Source: Aquimarina sp. Aq78
GTDB taxonomy: Bacteria; Bacteroidota; Bacteroidia; Flavobacteriales; Flavobacteriaceae
Reading direction: 5' to 3'
Assembly: GCF_900299525.1 (NCBI RefSeq)
Contig: NZ_OMKA01000003.1
Span: 310,001-374,000 of the forward strand
Length of the DNA: 64,000 bases
Shown in pieces: positions 1 to 8,614 of the stretch; within the stretch, counting starts at the first letter, position 1, and every line of letters begins with the position of its first letter. The notes under the pieces were generated by a model. It saw nothing but the letters and a program-made list of their open reading frames with translations. It was not told where the DNA came from and ran no database searches. Both the position numbers and the translations under genes were made by a program.

Positions 1-461
1 AAACCATTACTTGCTCCTGTTACCTGTAAACCGGGAACTTTACCAGAAAGAGTATTGATAACATTAGTCGCTTTAACTCTATTAATATCTTCAGATTTTA
101 GTTCGCTAACTGCATATCCTAAAGCCTTTTTTTCTTTTCGTATCCCTAAAGAAGTTACTACTACTTCTTCTAATAGATCAGCCCCCTCTTGTAATGAAAT
201 ATTGATAACCGTTTGGTTCTTTATCATTATCGTTTGAGTCTCATATCCCAAAACAGAAAATTCTATAATTTCTCCTTCATTAACTTCTAAAGCATAATTT
301 CCATCAAAATCTGTTGCAGTACCTCTTGTTGTATTTTGTATTATTACATTTACTCCTGGAACAGGTGTCCCAGCAGGATCTACTACAACACCCGTAATTT
401 GTTTTTGAGCAAAAAGGGAAGTAGAAAAAATGAGAAATAAAATAATCAGGTTCTTGTTCAT
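1..461 (-). CDS. SusC/RagA-family TonB-dependent receptor, N-terminal part
   Basis: Only the N-terminal 153 codons are inside the window; the gene runs off the left edge. The reverse-strand translation starts MNKNLIILFLIFSTSLFAQK, a signal peptide. A carboxypeptidase-regulatory-like beta-sandwich follows (ITGVVVDPAGTPVPGVNV), then the beginning of the plug. The stretch LGIRKEKKALGYAVSEL is the signature seen in SusC/RagA TonB-linked outer-membrane proteins. Such receptors import glycans or peptides together with a SusD lipoprotein; the SusD partner and the substrate are outside this window. The ATG at 461 was chosen because it gives a clean signal peptide; a GTG two codons upstream is possible but less likely. 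Confidence 0.9.
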   Translation of the reverse strand, partial: MNKNLIILFLIFSTSLFAQKQITGVVVDPAGTPVPGVNVIIQNTTRGTATDFDGNYALEVNEGEIIEFSVLGYETQTIMIKNQTVINISLQEGADLLEEVVVTSLGIRKEKKALGYAVSELKSEDINRVKATNVINTLSGKVPGLQVTGASNG

Positions 462-504
462 TTTCACAAGTTTTTAGTGTTATTTAATAATTGATTTAGA
501 TTGC

Positions 505-1776
505 CTATTTGAGTGTAACTTTTACCCAAGTATTAATAGTTTGATTTTTAGTTTTCAAAACAGTTTTCATATACTTTGTACTAGTGGGAGGTTTTATTTT
601 GGTAGTAAACTCTCTTTTTTGAATATCGACTTCTCCCAAAAGAGCAAAATTATCTTTCTCTCCTTTTTTATAATTATCGGTATAGCTTATATATACTTTT
701 CCTGTTTCATTTTCCTTATGCTCTGTTAACCACTGCAGATGTAGAAATTCATTATTTACACATACTCCTTGCAACTTAGATACATCTACTTTTTTCATTA
801 GAGAAATTCCATCTAATTCTAATGCTGTTTCTTCTGGTACAGTAATATCCAGATAATCACAAATAGTAGGGAATATGTCTACGATAGCTACTTTGTTGTT
901 TTTAAAGTAATTATTATCAATAGGCTTACTTAATGCTATCCAAGTACTTCGTTCTCTATAAGATTGTTGACCATGATGTTTCCCATCACTAGGCATTCTT
1001 CCGTGATCTGTTGTCACTATTATGAGCCAATCTTCTCCTGTTTTTTGTTCTCTTAATTTGACAGCATCCCAAATAAGACCGAGTAGTGAATCTTCAAAAG
1101 ACACTACATTAAAATACGTAGGGCTTTCTCCAAAAATATGCCCCATATCATCACTATGCTCTAGATATATCCAGGATAAATCTGGTCCTGTTTCAAATAT
1201 GTGATTGGCTGCTTCCCTAGCCACTTCTGCATCTATTCGTTTTAGGTATTTTTTTAATTTATCATGCGGAAACTTTTCTTCATTTAACTCTAAGCCATCA
1301 AAAGAATAATCCATTTTTATGGCACTCGTTTCCTTTAATCCTTCTCCTACAAGCTTGGTTCTGTTATCCAACCATGATGAATAAATAGCAATTTTCTTAT
1401 CTGGATAAGTATCTTTAAATACTCTAAATATCGAAGGGTAATTATAGTTAGGCTTTAGGATAGAATTTCCATAAACATTATGCTTGTTAACCCAAGTACC
1501 CGTAAGTAAACTATTATAGCCAACCGCAGATATAGTTGGTGTTTCAGTGTATTTTCCTTTTTCTCCTCCAACATATGCTTCAGAAAAAGCACCTTCTTTG
1601 GACATCGTATCTATAAAGGGAGTATTAGATTTATAAAATAAATCTGTTGAAATACCATCAACAATTATGAATACTACTTTTTTAGCACCTTCGGTAGTAG
1701 TATTTTTAGAAGTTTTATCCTGACCATTAACAGAACATCCAATTAGTATTATCACTATGTATAAAAAAAATCTCAT
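505..1776 (-). CDS. alkaline phosphatase / nucleotide pyrophosphatase family lipoprotein
   Basis: This is a 423-aa predicted lipoprotein (lipobox around LIGC at residue 14) of the type I phosphodiesterase/NPP fold. Visible metal-site landmarks are VDG at 39-41 (Asp40), DDMGH at 209-213, TDHG at 256-259 and His268. The nucleophile region is TPTISAVGY at about 79-87. By alignment to NPP enzymes Ser83 (or Thr81) would be the nucleophile; this was aligned by eye. The family hydrolyses phosphodiester or phosphomonoester bonds in the periplasm or on the cell surface, and the substrate cannot be read from the sequence. It sits 43 nt before the SusC-like gene on the same strand, so co-transcription is possible. 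Confidence 0.85.
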   Translation of the reverse strand: MRFFLYIVIILIGCSVNGQDKTSKNTTTEGAKKVVFIIVDGISTDLFYKSNTPFIDTMSKEGAFSEAYVGGEKGKYTETPTISAVGYNSLLTGTWVNKHNVYGNSILKPNYNYPSIFRVFKDTYPDKKIAIYSSWLDNRTKLVGEGLKETSAIKMDYSFDGLELNEEKFPHDKLKKYLKRIDAEVAREAANHIFETGPDLSWIYLEHSDDMGHIFGESPTYFNVVSFEDSLLGLIWDAVKLREQKTGEDWLIIVTTDHGRMPSDGKHHGQQSYRERSTWIALSKPIDNNYFKNNKVAIVDIFPTICDYLDITVPEETALELDGISLMKKVDVSKLQGVCVNNEFLHLQWLTEHKENETGKVYISYTDNYKKGEKDNFALLGEVDIQKREFTTKIKPPTSTKYMKTVLKTKNQTINTWVKVTLK

Positions 1777-2173
1777 AAGAATTATTAGTTAGTTAAAACA
1801 AGATTAATCATCTGGAAAAAAGATTAAACTATTACTGTTTTCCCATTGCAAATCTACATCGAAGTAAAAATAGATTGAACAACCAGTCAATTAAAAAAAG
1901 TTTACTGTATGGTTAAACTAATGTTATAGATTTTCTATTTAAGTTAACTAAATTGTTTTAGTAGTTTCAGTCGATCAGCATTTGCACGCAAGGAAAAACA
2001 CCTTGTTATCAACACATTACCAGGTGTTTCAACATAGAAATTAGTACAAGTTTCAGAGGTATATAGAAGTAGTATTTTGCTAGATTAGTCATATGGGTCT
2101 TTTGATTTGTAAAACAAAAGAAGATTTAATAAATCGATTTTAAAACTATATTTTTGACAAAAATCAACAGTTA
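1777..2173. other. divergent intergenic region
   Basis: This 397-nt AT-rich region lies between the divergently transcribed phosphatase and TetR genes and has no convincing ORF. It must hold both promoters. A good -7 box for the TetR gene is annotated separately; no convincing -7 box for the phosphatase gene was found. Confidence 0.5.
2125..2156 (+). promoter_or_regulatory. putative promoter of the TetR gene
   Basis: TATTTTTG at 2149-2156 matches the Bacteroidetes -7 consensus TAnnTTTG exactly. A weaker -33 element, TTTA, lies at 2125-2128. The box ends 17 nt before the ATG, which implies a very short leader. Confidence 0.45.
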
Positions 2174-2779
2174 ATGGGTAGAAAAAACTTAAGTGAAACA
2201 CGGCAAAAAGAAATCATAATTGCTTTCTATACAGTAGCCAAAAAAATCGGTTTAGAAAATACTTCTGTAGCAAAAGTTGCCGAAGAAATGGGAATTAGCA
2301 AAGGCTTAGTAATGCATTATTTTGAAACAAAAGAGAGTCTTCTAGTTGCATTAAAAGATTATATTCTCGAAAAATACTTAAGTTTTATTGATTCAGAAAA
2401 ACTTAAATCCATAGATAGTAAGGAAAAACTAGAAGAGTTTATTATACTTTTATTTTCAAGAAAATGGAATGATTATGTAGACGATGGGGTTTTTTATAGT
2501 TTTTATGCACAAGTATATCGAAATAAAGATTTTAATAAAAGTTTTAAGTCTTTTTTGGAAACATTACACGATGTCTTAAAAGACAGGTTGTTGGATGCAA
2601 GAAACAACGGAATTATAGTGAATACTAATATAAGTGAGCTTACCGAAATTATTTTTGCCCTTATCGATGGAGCTTACTACTATCTGGGAACTTTTACAAA
2701 CAACAGAAAAGAATATGAAAAACAAGTAGCCATATACATGAATCATGTAAAACAATTAATTCAATATAAAACAAGTTAG
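2174..2779 (+). CDS. TetR/AcrR family transcriptional regulator
   Basis: This 201-aa protein has an N-terminal TetR helix-turn-helix (about residues 10-56; TSVAKVAEEMGISKGLVMHY carries the recognition helix and the usual tyrosine-phenylalanine end). An all-helical C-terminal ligand/dimer domain follows. Proteins of this family repress a nearby operon until a small ligand binds. The divergent phosphatase gene and the following minus-strand membrane gene are candidate targets, but no operator palindrome was recognised. It converges on the CBU_0592-type gene with a 13-nt gap and no obvious terminator hairpin. Confidence 0.92.
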   Translation: MGRKNLSETRQKEIIIAFYTVAKKIGLENTSVAKVAEEMGISKGLVMHYFETKESLLVALKDYILEKYLSFIDSEKLKSIDSKEKLEEFIILLFSRKWNDYVDDGVFYSFYAQVYRNKDFNKSFKSFLETLHDVLKDRLLDARNNGIIVNTNISELTEIIFALIDGAYYYLGTFTNNRKEYEKQVAIYMNHVKQLIQYKTS

Positions 2780-2792
2780 GTATTTATACTTA

Positions 2793-3044
2793 TTAATTGA
2801 TAAACTTTCTTTTCAAAACAATTCTAATTATCGATATTAAGCCAATTAATCCCCAAACTACATTTACCACAATTGTGGGATAATCACCTACAGGTAAAGC
2901 ATTAACAATCAAACATAAAGCTCCAAAAGTGTTCATACCATGAAATAGTTCTTTATTCGATTTTAGAATTTCTAAACTTAACAATAAATAAGCAAGCACA
3001 TAAACTATAGCGCCCAGCCAACCAATAATTTGAGTTATGGTCAT
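2793..3044 (-). CDS. CBU_0592-type small membrane protein
   Basis: This 83-aa protein has three hydrophobic segments (about residues 5-25, 38-52 and 56-76) and a short basic C-terminus. The pattern ITQIIGWLGAIVYVLAY, then HGMNTFGALCLIVNAL and an ending NVVWGLIGLISI, resembles the CBU_0592 family of small integral membrane proteins, whose function is unknown. It is transcribed alone and convergently with the TetR gene. Confidence 0.75.
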   Translation of the reverse strand: MTITQIIGWLGAIVYVLAYLLLSLEILKSNKELFHGMNTFGALCLIVNALPVGDYPTIVVNVVWGLIGLISIIRIVLKRKFIN

Positions 3045-3198
3045 TCTTCTACAATTTTACATCAAATAAACTTCTATTTTCAATAAACCTATATACTCAT
3101 ATAGCATTATTTACCTTTTCATAACATTACATCTATACTTCGAATCTTAACACATAGCATAATCGGACTTGCAATTGAATAAAAATTAGACATCATAA

Positions 3199-3381
3199 TT
3201 AATTAGATTTATTGAACTTTTTCTTTTGCTAGCAAATTTCGCATCCAATGTGCTTCACAAAGTTGCTTATTATCAAAAAATCGATGTTATCAAATTGCTT
3301 ACTGAAGAAGGTATTAATATAAAGGCAATGAATAGTAATGGATCGAGGACATTAATAAAAGAGCTCTTGAAAATTAAATAA
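3199..3381 (+). pseudogene. ankyrin-repeat gene remnant
   Basis: An open frame without an ATG encodes about 60 residues ending in TAA at 3379-3381. Its middle, NVLHKVAYYQKIDVIKLL followed by TEEGINIKAMNSNG, fits one full ankyrin repeat (LH..A....IDVIKLL...G.NI.A.N..G). No signal, start codon or further repeats were found, so this is most likely the tail of a decayed ankyrin protein. An intact ankyrin gene occurs at 17933-18406 as the probable immunity partner of the RHS toxin, and this remnant could derive from a similar gene. Confidence 0.55.
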
Positions 3382-3807
3382 GAAATTTATTTTCATTCCC
3401 AAATAGAATATATTTGAATCATATACTCTCAAAATATGCATTAAAAATTTCGAGAGTAATACTAAAAATAGGTACTCTAAATCAATACAAAAAAAGCTTC
3501 TTTAATTAGAATTTGTTTACTACCTATGCAACTATAAAATCATTATTTTCTGTTTTCTATTTTTATAGAATATTCATACCACTAAGAGATATACATTCTT
3601 TGTGGCAATCTTGGAAAAAAAACTATATTTACCATGTAAGCAACACTATTTTACTTATTAAATCATACATACTAAAAATGATAATTTTTTGTTTTAGAGA
3701 TTATGAAGAAAATAAATTTTTGATCAAAAAATTAAGTTAGTTAAATAGTATAACTTCAAAAATTTAAAAGAAACTTATTAGAATTAACTCATCTAAAAAA
3801 CACAAAC
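3382..3807. other. intergenic region without recognisable gene
   Basis: This 426-nt region is very AT-rich. An open frame at 3513-3740 has no family resemblance, a composition dominated by I/F/Y/K, and looks like chance. The region presumably holds the promoter of the lipoprotein-HupE operon, but no clean TAnnTTTG box was found. Confidence 0.4.
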
Positions 3808-4011
3808 ATGACAATTAAAAAATCAATGATTATAGCTGTTTTAGCTATAGCAACTTTAGGAGCTTGTACAGAGAAAAAAGAAAAAAAAGAAGAAAACACA
3901 GATCCTGCTAAAGTAGAAGCTACTCAAGAATCAACAATAGAGGTTGATGAAGCTGAAAAAGCAAGATTAGATAGTATCCAACAAGTAAAAGAACACGGAC
4001 ACGCACATTAA
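3808..4011 (+). CDS. small lipoprotein with His-rich C-terminus
   Basis: This 67-aa predicted lipoprotein has a signal peptide with lipobox LGAC (Cys20). A highly charged Lys/Glu-rich linker follows, and the protein ends in HGHAH, which could bind a metal ion. It is 14 nt upstream of the HupE/UreJ-type gene on the same strand, so it probably belongs to that operon. No family was recognised. A role in presenting metal to the neighbouring membrane protein is inference from the terminal histidines and the context. Confidence 0.75.
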   Translation: MTIKKSMIIAVLAIATLGACTEKKEKKEENTDPAKVEATQESTIEVDEAEKARLDSIQQVKEHGHAH

Positions 4012-4025
4012 TCTATATTGCAAAA

Positions 4026-4715
4026 ATGTTAAAAAACACCAAAACATTCTTTATATTTCTCGCCTTTGTGCTGGTTTCAATAACAGCAAACGCTACGCAT
4101 GGTGTTGATGATGAAACACAGTCTTTTTTATTGGGAAATAAAGGAATTGCTTTTGGACCGTTTCTATACATCGGTGCAAAACATATGATAACAGGATATG
4201 ACCATCTACTTTTTCTGGTAGGGGTCATTTTCTTTTTATACAGAACAAAAGAAATATTATTGTATGTAAGTTTTTTTACAATCGGTCATAGTTTTACCCT
4301 ATTACTTGGTGTAATGGCAGATATTAATGTAAATGCATTTTTAATAGATGCCATTATCGCATTATCGATTGTATATAAAGGATTTGATAACCTAGGAGGA
4401 TTTAAGCATTTTTTTAAGAAACAACCCAATACCAAAATAGCGGTATTAATTTTTGGATTGTTTCATGGTTTTGGATTAGCAACCAAATTACAAGAATTTA
4501 ATTTTGATAAAGAAGGCCTTTTTGTAAATCTAATCGGTTTTAATATAGGTGTAGAAATAGGACAGTTTTTAGCCTTAGGATTAGTTCTTATACTTTTAGG
4601 GGTTTGGAGAAGGTATAACAGTTACGTTAAATTCTCTAATCTTACCAATATAATTCTTATGGCTGCAGGCTTTTTGTTGTTTGGATTTCAAATGACAGGA
4701 TATTTCATGACGTAA
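4026..4715 (+). CDS. HupE/UreJ family membrane protein
   Basis: This 229-aa protein has a signal peptide (cleavage near ANA/THG) followed by about six membrane segments. It shows the hallmarks of the HupE/UreJ_2 family: HMITGYDHLLFL near residues 53-64, TIGHSFTLLLG, the FGLFHGFGLATK block and FNIGVEIGQF. HupE/UreJ proteins are linked to nickel or cobalt uptake in hydrogenase and urease loci. This subtype is widespread without those enzymes and its substrate is uncertain; no urease or hydrogenase gene is visible here. It follows the His-tailed lipoprotein and precedes a transmembrane-anchor protein, which suggests a three-gene metal-related operon. Confidence 0.85.
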   Translation: MLKNTKTFFIFLAFVLVSITANATHGVDDETQSFLLGNKGIAFGPFLYIGAKHMITGYDHLLFLVGVIFFLYRTKEILLYVSFFTIGHSFTLLLGVMADINVNAFLIDAIIALSIVYKGFDNLGGFKHFFKKQPNTKIAVLIFGLFHGFGLATKLQEFNFDKEGLFVNLIGFNIGVEIGQFLALGLVLILLGVWRRYNSYVKFSNLTNIILMAAGFLLFGFQMTGYFMT

Positions 4716-4724
4716 CTCTAAATT

Positions 4725-5369
4725 ATGACAACAAGCAATACCCACATAATGAATAAAAAACAACTTATAAAATCAATTTTTATAGCCTTATTTATTGGTT
4801 TTGTTGTGCTTATAACTGCAGTTTTGCCTGCAGAATACAATATAGACCCACTAGGTACAGGAAAGCTTTTTGGTTTTAGCAGATTATATGTAAATGATAC
4901 TGAAAAAATAAAAACAGTCGATACAGAACCAGTATCTCAATTAAATTTCGAGAAACTTAAATTAGAAAAATTAGGTTCTCCGGTAAGTGTACCTAAACCC
5001 AAAGAAGCAAACAATCCACCACCATCAGAACAATTTACAGAGCAAAATGATACTATTAATGTGACTGTCCCTGCTGGAAAAGGTATAGAATACAAGTTTA
5101 AAGCATTAAAATATGGGAGTATAAAGTATGAGTGGAGTACTGCTAATGATGCTATTGTTTATATTGATTTTCATGGAGAAGTACGACAAGAAAACCCTCC
5201 CGAAAATGTATTTTATGAGAGTTATACTTTGGCATATTCTAACAATATGGCCGGAACATTTACAGCCCCTTTTGAAGGTAAACACGGTTGGTATTTTAGA
5301 AATAACAACAAAGAAGATATTGTCGTAACGATAAGATTAAAAGGACAATACAAACTATTTGATAAGTAA
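4725..5369 (+). CDS. transmembrane-anchor protein of the HupE-linked operon
   Basis: This 214-aa protein has one N-terminal membrane helix (about residues 13-33) followed by VLPAEYNIDPLGTGKLFG, a segment typical of proteins often called transmembrane anchor proteins near HupE-like genes. The rest is periplasmic and probably beta-rich, with motifs such as VPAGKGIEYKFKALKYGSIKYEW and an aromatic-rich end (HGWYFRNNN). It begins 9 nt after the HupE gene stop. A second ATG eight codons in (4749) is a possible alternative start. Its biochemical role is unknown; the operon context suggests that it works with the HupE-like protein. Confidence 0.75.
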   Translation: MTTSNTHIMNKKQLIKSIFIALFIGFVVLITAVLPAEYNIDPLGTGKLFGFSRLYVNDTEKIKTVDTEPVSQLNFEKLKLEKLGSPVSVPKPKEANNPPPSEQFTEQNDTINVTVPAGKGIEYKFKALKYGSIKYEWSTANDAIVYIDFHGEVRQENPPENVFYESYTLAYSNNMAGTFTAPFEGKHGWYFRNNNKEDIVVTIRLKGQYKLFDK

Positions 5370-5753
5370 AACCCATATATAAAACTTCGGATTCCAGACT
5401 ACCTACCATCTTTAACTCATAGGATATATAATTTTCTTGCCTTCTATAATATAAGGAAAGTACTCCTTAGCTTTATGTCAACGTACAAAAAAAACCTGTA
5501 TTAAAATATTTCAATTTTTAATTACCAATCATTATTTAATATAAAAACACAGAACTAAAAAATTAAATAGTTTCACTGAAAACGGGGTAGTTAAATTGAT
5601 TGATCGTATTTAGTTTTGATTAAATTATAAACAATGAGTGGTTCATTTTTTTATTGAATTGAAAATATTTGACTCCATAACATTACGATGGAATAGGAAT
5701 GATAATATATAGAAAATTGAAAAAAGTTTGGATCATTTCAATAAATACAAATC
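5370..5753. other. intergenic region without recognisable gene
   Basis: This 384-nt AT-rich spacer lies between the HupE operon and the next lipoprotein gene. No hairpin with a T run and no strict -7 box was found, and no ORF worth reporting. Confidence 0.4.
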
Positions 5754-6452
5754 ATGAAAAAAATCTTTTTAAAGACCTTCATAGCTCTTATGATGCTTAT
5801 AGGTCTAAACAGTTGTGAAACCAATGATGTAAACGATCCAATTGAAATCTCAACAATAACAAGTGATAATATAGAAAAAGCAGGCAGTCAGGGGTGTGAT
5901 ATCTCCTTAACTGCGTATCAAGGTCCTGGTATTTATTGGAGTAATGCCGAGCATGCATATCCTCCTGTAGGGGGCATTCTGACTTATAAAACCGAATGTC
6001 AAAATTTGATTGGATGGACAATAGACTCTAGTTTTGAAATTATAGGAAGTGACACTCAACAAGAAGTAAAAATTAAAAGAATTAAGAAAGATGCAGCTAC
6101 TTTAATTCTCATTACCAAAAATAACAATGGCGGATTTACGTATTATAAAATTGAACTCCCAGAATACAAACTGCCTCCACTATCAACATTTCTTTGTCCA
6201 CATGATAACGTACATACTCAAATAGCTCGTATTGGCGTTCGCTACGAATTACATTTGAAAGCAATTAATTATGATCCAAAATTTACCTACAAATGGCAGC
6301 TCGCAAATGGGTGGACAATTGGTAATGGAGAATACCTTGATTTCAACTATGGGGGAAGAAAACCAGTATCTATTACTCTAACAATATCTAAAGAAGGTTG
6401 CCCAACAAAAAAAATAACCAAAACATATGTCGTAGATCCAGGTGGTATATAG
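5754..6452 (+). CDS. PKD/Ig-like lipoprotein of unknown function
   Basis: This 232-aa predicted lipoprotein has lipobox LNSC (Cys21). The mature part appears to contain two beta-sandwich modules. The second (about residues 145-230) has the PKD/Ig-like pattern in which Y..TYKWQLANGW.IGNGEYL precedes PVSITLTISKEGC. Cysteines are spaced as if to form disulfides within each module. No enzymatic motif is visible, so a surface or periplasmic binding role is only inference. A strong terminator follows 60 nt downstream, so it is a single-gene unit. Confidence 0.7.
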   Translation: MKKIFLKTFIALMMLIGLNSCETNDVNDPIEISTITSDNIEKAGSQGCDISLTAYQGPGIYWSNAEHAYPPVGGILTYKTECQNLIGWTIDSSFEIIGSDTQQEVKIKRIKKDAATLILITKNNNGGFTYYKIELPEYKLPPLSTFLCPHDNVHTQIARIGVRYELHLKAINYDPKFTYKWQLANGWTIGNGEYLDFNYGGRKPVSITLTISKEGCPTKKITKTYVVDPGGI

Positions 6453-6511
6453 AGTTTGCCTATTATATTGTGATTCTACATTGATATCCTAAGGTTTGGA
6501 GATAGTTACGT

Positions 6512-6544
6512 CCTTTGGCATTTCTATAATGCCAAAGGCTTTTT
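6512..6544 (+). terminator. rho-independent terminator
   Basis: A perfect 11-bp stem (CCTTTGGCATT / AATGCCAAAGG) with a 5-nt loop is followed by CTTTTTG. It ends the PKD-like lipoprotein transcript. Confidence 0.85.
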
Positions 6545-6713
6545 GTTTATAATTTTAAGTTTAATCTTTTTAATTAATCTCTAATAACAAGGTATCGGTT
6601 AAAATACATTTCATCCTACAAAAATGACAACTGGGGAGTTTCTTATTGTTCTCAAATAAAGATTTATAGACTTTTGATTCATCAAAAAACAAATAACTAT
6701 AAAACTTTATCTT

Positions 6714-7136
6714 ATGAAAACTCTAGCTTTACTAGCCGCGCTTTTAGTTTCTAACTTTCTTCTTCAAGCTCAAGAAAAAACTAAAGGAGTAACCATTACA
6801 GTAACCGTTCCCAATATAACAAGTTCTGAAGGAGAAGTTATTTTTGGGCTTTATAACGAAAATACTTTTATGAAAGCTGCCCCAATCAAAGGCGAAAAAA
6901 GTACAATTGTAGATGGTGTAGCAAAAATTACTTTTTCTAATGTTCCCGAAGGAGTATTCGCTATTAGTTGTTTTCATGATGTGAATGGAAATAATCGAAT
7001 GGATTTTGAACCTAGCGGAATGCCAAAAGAAGATTATGGTGTATCTAATAACAATATGAGTTACGGTCCTCCATTATGGGATGAAGCCAAATTCGAAGTA
7101 AACTCAGAAAATCTGGAACTAGAAATCAGAATGTAA
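6714..7136 (+). CDS. DUF2141 domain protein
   Basis: This 140-aa secreted protein has a signal peptide (about residues 1-19, ending QAQ). The mature part matches DUF2141: EGEVIFGLYN near the start, FSNVPEGVFAISCFHDVNGN in the middle, and the following DFEPSGMPKEDYGVSNN block. The family is a transthyretin-like beta-sandwich of unknown function, common in Bacteroidota. It stands alone, with terminators on both sides. Confidence 0.88.
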   Translation: MKTLALLAALLVSNFLLQAQEKTKGVTITVTVPNITSSEGEVIFGLYNENTFMKAAPIKGEKSTIVDGVAKITFSNVPEGVFAISCFHDVNGNNRMDFEPSGMPKEDYGVSNNNMSYGPPLWDEAKFEVNSENLELEIRM

Positions 7137-7186
7137 TTTATAACCCCATATTCATCAATCAAAACCTGACTAACAGGTATATCTAA

Positions 7187-7223
7187 AAAGGAATAGCATT
7201 TCATCTGTGCTATTCCTTTTTTT
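7187..7223 (+). terminator. rho-independent terminator
   Basis: A 12-bp stem AAAGGAATAGCA / TGCTATTCCTTT with a 9-nt loop runs into a T run. It lies about 50 nt after the DUF2141 stop codon. Confidence 0.85.
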
Positions 7224-7289
7224 ATTTCAAACACAATAGATAAAATAAATTTTTAATAATTATTTAATAAATAATATCAATAGCTTTTA

Positions 7290-7297
7290 TATTTTTG
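7290..7297 (+). promoter_or_regulatory. putative -7 box of the oxyR promoter
   Basis: TATTTTTG matches TAnnTTTG exactly and ends 18 nt before the ATG at 7316. A TTG at 7295 that could extend the reading frame lies inside this box, so it cannot be the real start if the promoter is right. Confidence 0.5.
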
Positions 7298-7315
7298 TTC
7301 CCCAAAACGCAAACC

Positions 7316-8266
7316 ATGACCATAACACAATTAAGATATGTTTTAGCAGTAGCCGAACACAAAAATTTTACGAAGGCTGCAGAAAAAACTTTTGTGACTC
7401 AACCTACGCTAAGCATGCAAATTCAAAAGCTTGAGGAAGAGCTAGATATCCTCATCTTTGATCGTAGTAAAAAACCTATTGAACTTACAGAAGTTGGTAA
7501 CAAACTTGTTCAACAGGCAAAAAATATTGTAAATGAAAGTGAACGAATTCAAGATATTGTAGATCAACAAAAAGGGTTTATAGGTGGTGAATTTAAATTA
7601 GGTGTGATTCCTACGATAATGCCTACTCTTTTACCTATGTTTTTAAACAATTTTATAAAAAAATATCCAAAGGTAAAATTAAAAATAGAGGAGTTAAACA
7701 CAGAAGCTATAATTGAACGTCTTCTCGATGGTCATCTTGATGCTGCTATTGCAGCAACTCCTTTAGAAAACGAAAACATTAAAGAACGTGTTTTATACTA
7801 TGAACCTTTTGTAGGTTATATTCCTTCTACTCATAGATTGAATCAAAAGAAAAAAATTGATATTACTGATCTTGATATTGATGATATGCTTCTGCTAGAG
7901 GATGGTCATTGTTTTAGAGATGGGATTATTAACCTGTGTAAGACCAAGAAAAGTTATGAGGAGGATCATTTTCAGTTAGAAAGTGGAAGTTTTGAGACAC
8001 TTGTAAAGTTGGCAAATGAAGGTTTGGGAATGACACTTCTACCCTATTTACATACTTTAGATATAAAGAATGACGAAAAAAGTAATCTTCACTACTTTAA
8101 TGAGCCTTCTCCCGCACGAGAAGTGAGTTTAATTTTTAATAAAAGTGAATTAAAAATGCAAATTATTGATGCTTTGCATTCTACCATTGCTGGAGTTGTA
8201 AAAGGAGCTATTACTTTTCAAAATGTAAAAATCATTAGCCCTATGGCAAAAGTAAAAAGCGACTAG
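7316..8266 (+). CDS. oxyR: OxyR, LysR-type peroxide-sensing regulator
   Basis: This 316-aa LysR-type regulator begins MTITQLRYVLAVAEHKNFTK. It has an N-terminal winged HTH (about residues 1-60; TQPTLSMQIQKLEEEL is the recognition region) and a periplasmic-binding-like sensor domain. The sensor carries GHCFRD at 197-202 and a second cysteine in INLC. The two cysteines are residues 199 and 208, the same numbers as the redox pair of Escherichia coli OxyR, which form a disulfide on H2O2 oxidation and activate antioxidant genes. The start at 7316 was preferred over the upstream TTG, which lies in the -7 box. The stop codon is embedded in the terminator hairpin. Confidence 0.95.
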   Translation: MTITQLRYVLAVAEHKNFTKAAEKTFVTQPTLSMQIQKLEEELDILIFDRSKKPIELTEVGNKLVQQAKNIVNESERIQDIVDQQKGFIGGEFKLGVIPTIMPTLLPMFLNNFIKKYPKVKLKIEELNTEAIIERLLDGHLDAAIAATPLENENIKERVLYYEPFVGYIPSTHRLNQKKKIDITDLDIDDMLLLEDGHCFRDGIINLCKTKKSYEEDHFQLESGSFETLVKLANEGLGMTLLPYLHTLDIKNDEKSNLHYFNEPSPAREVSLIFNKSELKMQIIDALHSTIAGVVKGAITFQNVKIISPMAKVKSD

Positions 8267-8283
8267 AAAGTCGCTTTTTTTTT
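8254..8283 (+). terminator. bidirectional terminator between oxyR and the small gene
   Basis: An 11-bp perfect stem AAAAAGCGACT / AGTCGCTTTTT with an AGAA loop and a following T run. The oxyR stop codon lies inside it. It also lies at the 3' end of the convergent minus-strand gene, where the A-run supplies U residues for that strand. Confidence 0.85.
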
Positions 8284-8479
8284 ATGATTTTAAATAGATT
8301 AAACAAGATTGTAATTCTGGTTGTTTCATCGTTAATGATTGAATCCAGATTTTTAATTCTTCAATCTCGTGAGGAAGCAGTCTGTTTAGTGCTTTTAAAA
8401 CTTCCTTAGTAAAAAGATTAACATCAAAACTTACTTTTTTAAGCACAGTTTTTGTGTAATCAAACATTGCTCTAGCCAT
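8282..8479 (-). CDS. small conserved hypothetical protein
   Basis: This 65-aa helical protein starts MARAMFDYTKTVLKKVSFD and contains ALNRLLPHEIEELKIW. Its amphipathic, evenly charged composition and one late cysteine look like a real, conserved small flavobacterial cytosolic protein (recognised from general memory of the family; no named domain). It converges on oxyR and shares its terminator. Function is unknown. Confidence 0.7.
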   Translation of the reverse strand: MARAMFDYTKTVLKKVSFDVNLFTKEVLKALNRLLPHEIEELKIWIQSLTMKQPELQSCLIYLKS

Positions 8480-8614
8480 AAATTAATAGGGGTTTAAAAA
8501 ATGTTAGGTTTAAACAAGTAATTGTAGGAATAATCTTATAGTTTTTAAAGTTGTTCTAGCTAATATATGTAAATAAAACCAAAAAAATAGTCTTTTGGCG
8601 CTTATTTAACACTG

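Noticed and set aside
3513..3740. 75-aa open frame in an AT-rich intergenic region
   Set aside because: Its composition is dominated by Ile, Phe, Tyr and Lys, with no family pattern, no ribosome or promoter support and no conserved-looking segment; it is probably chance.
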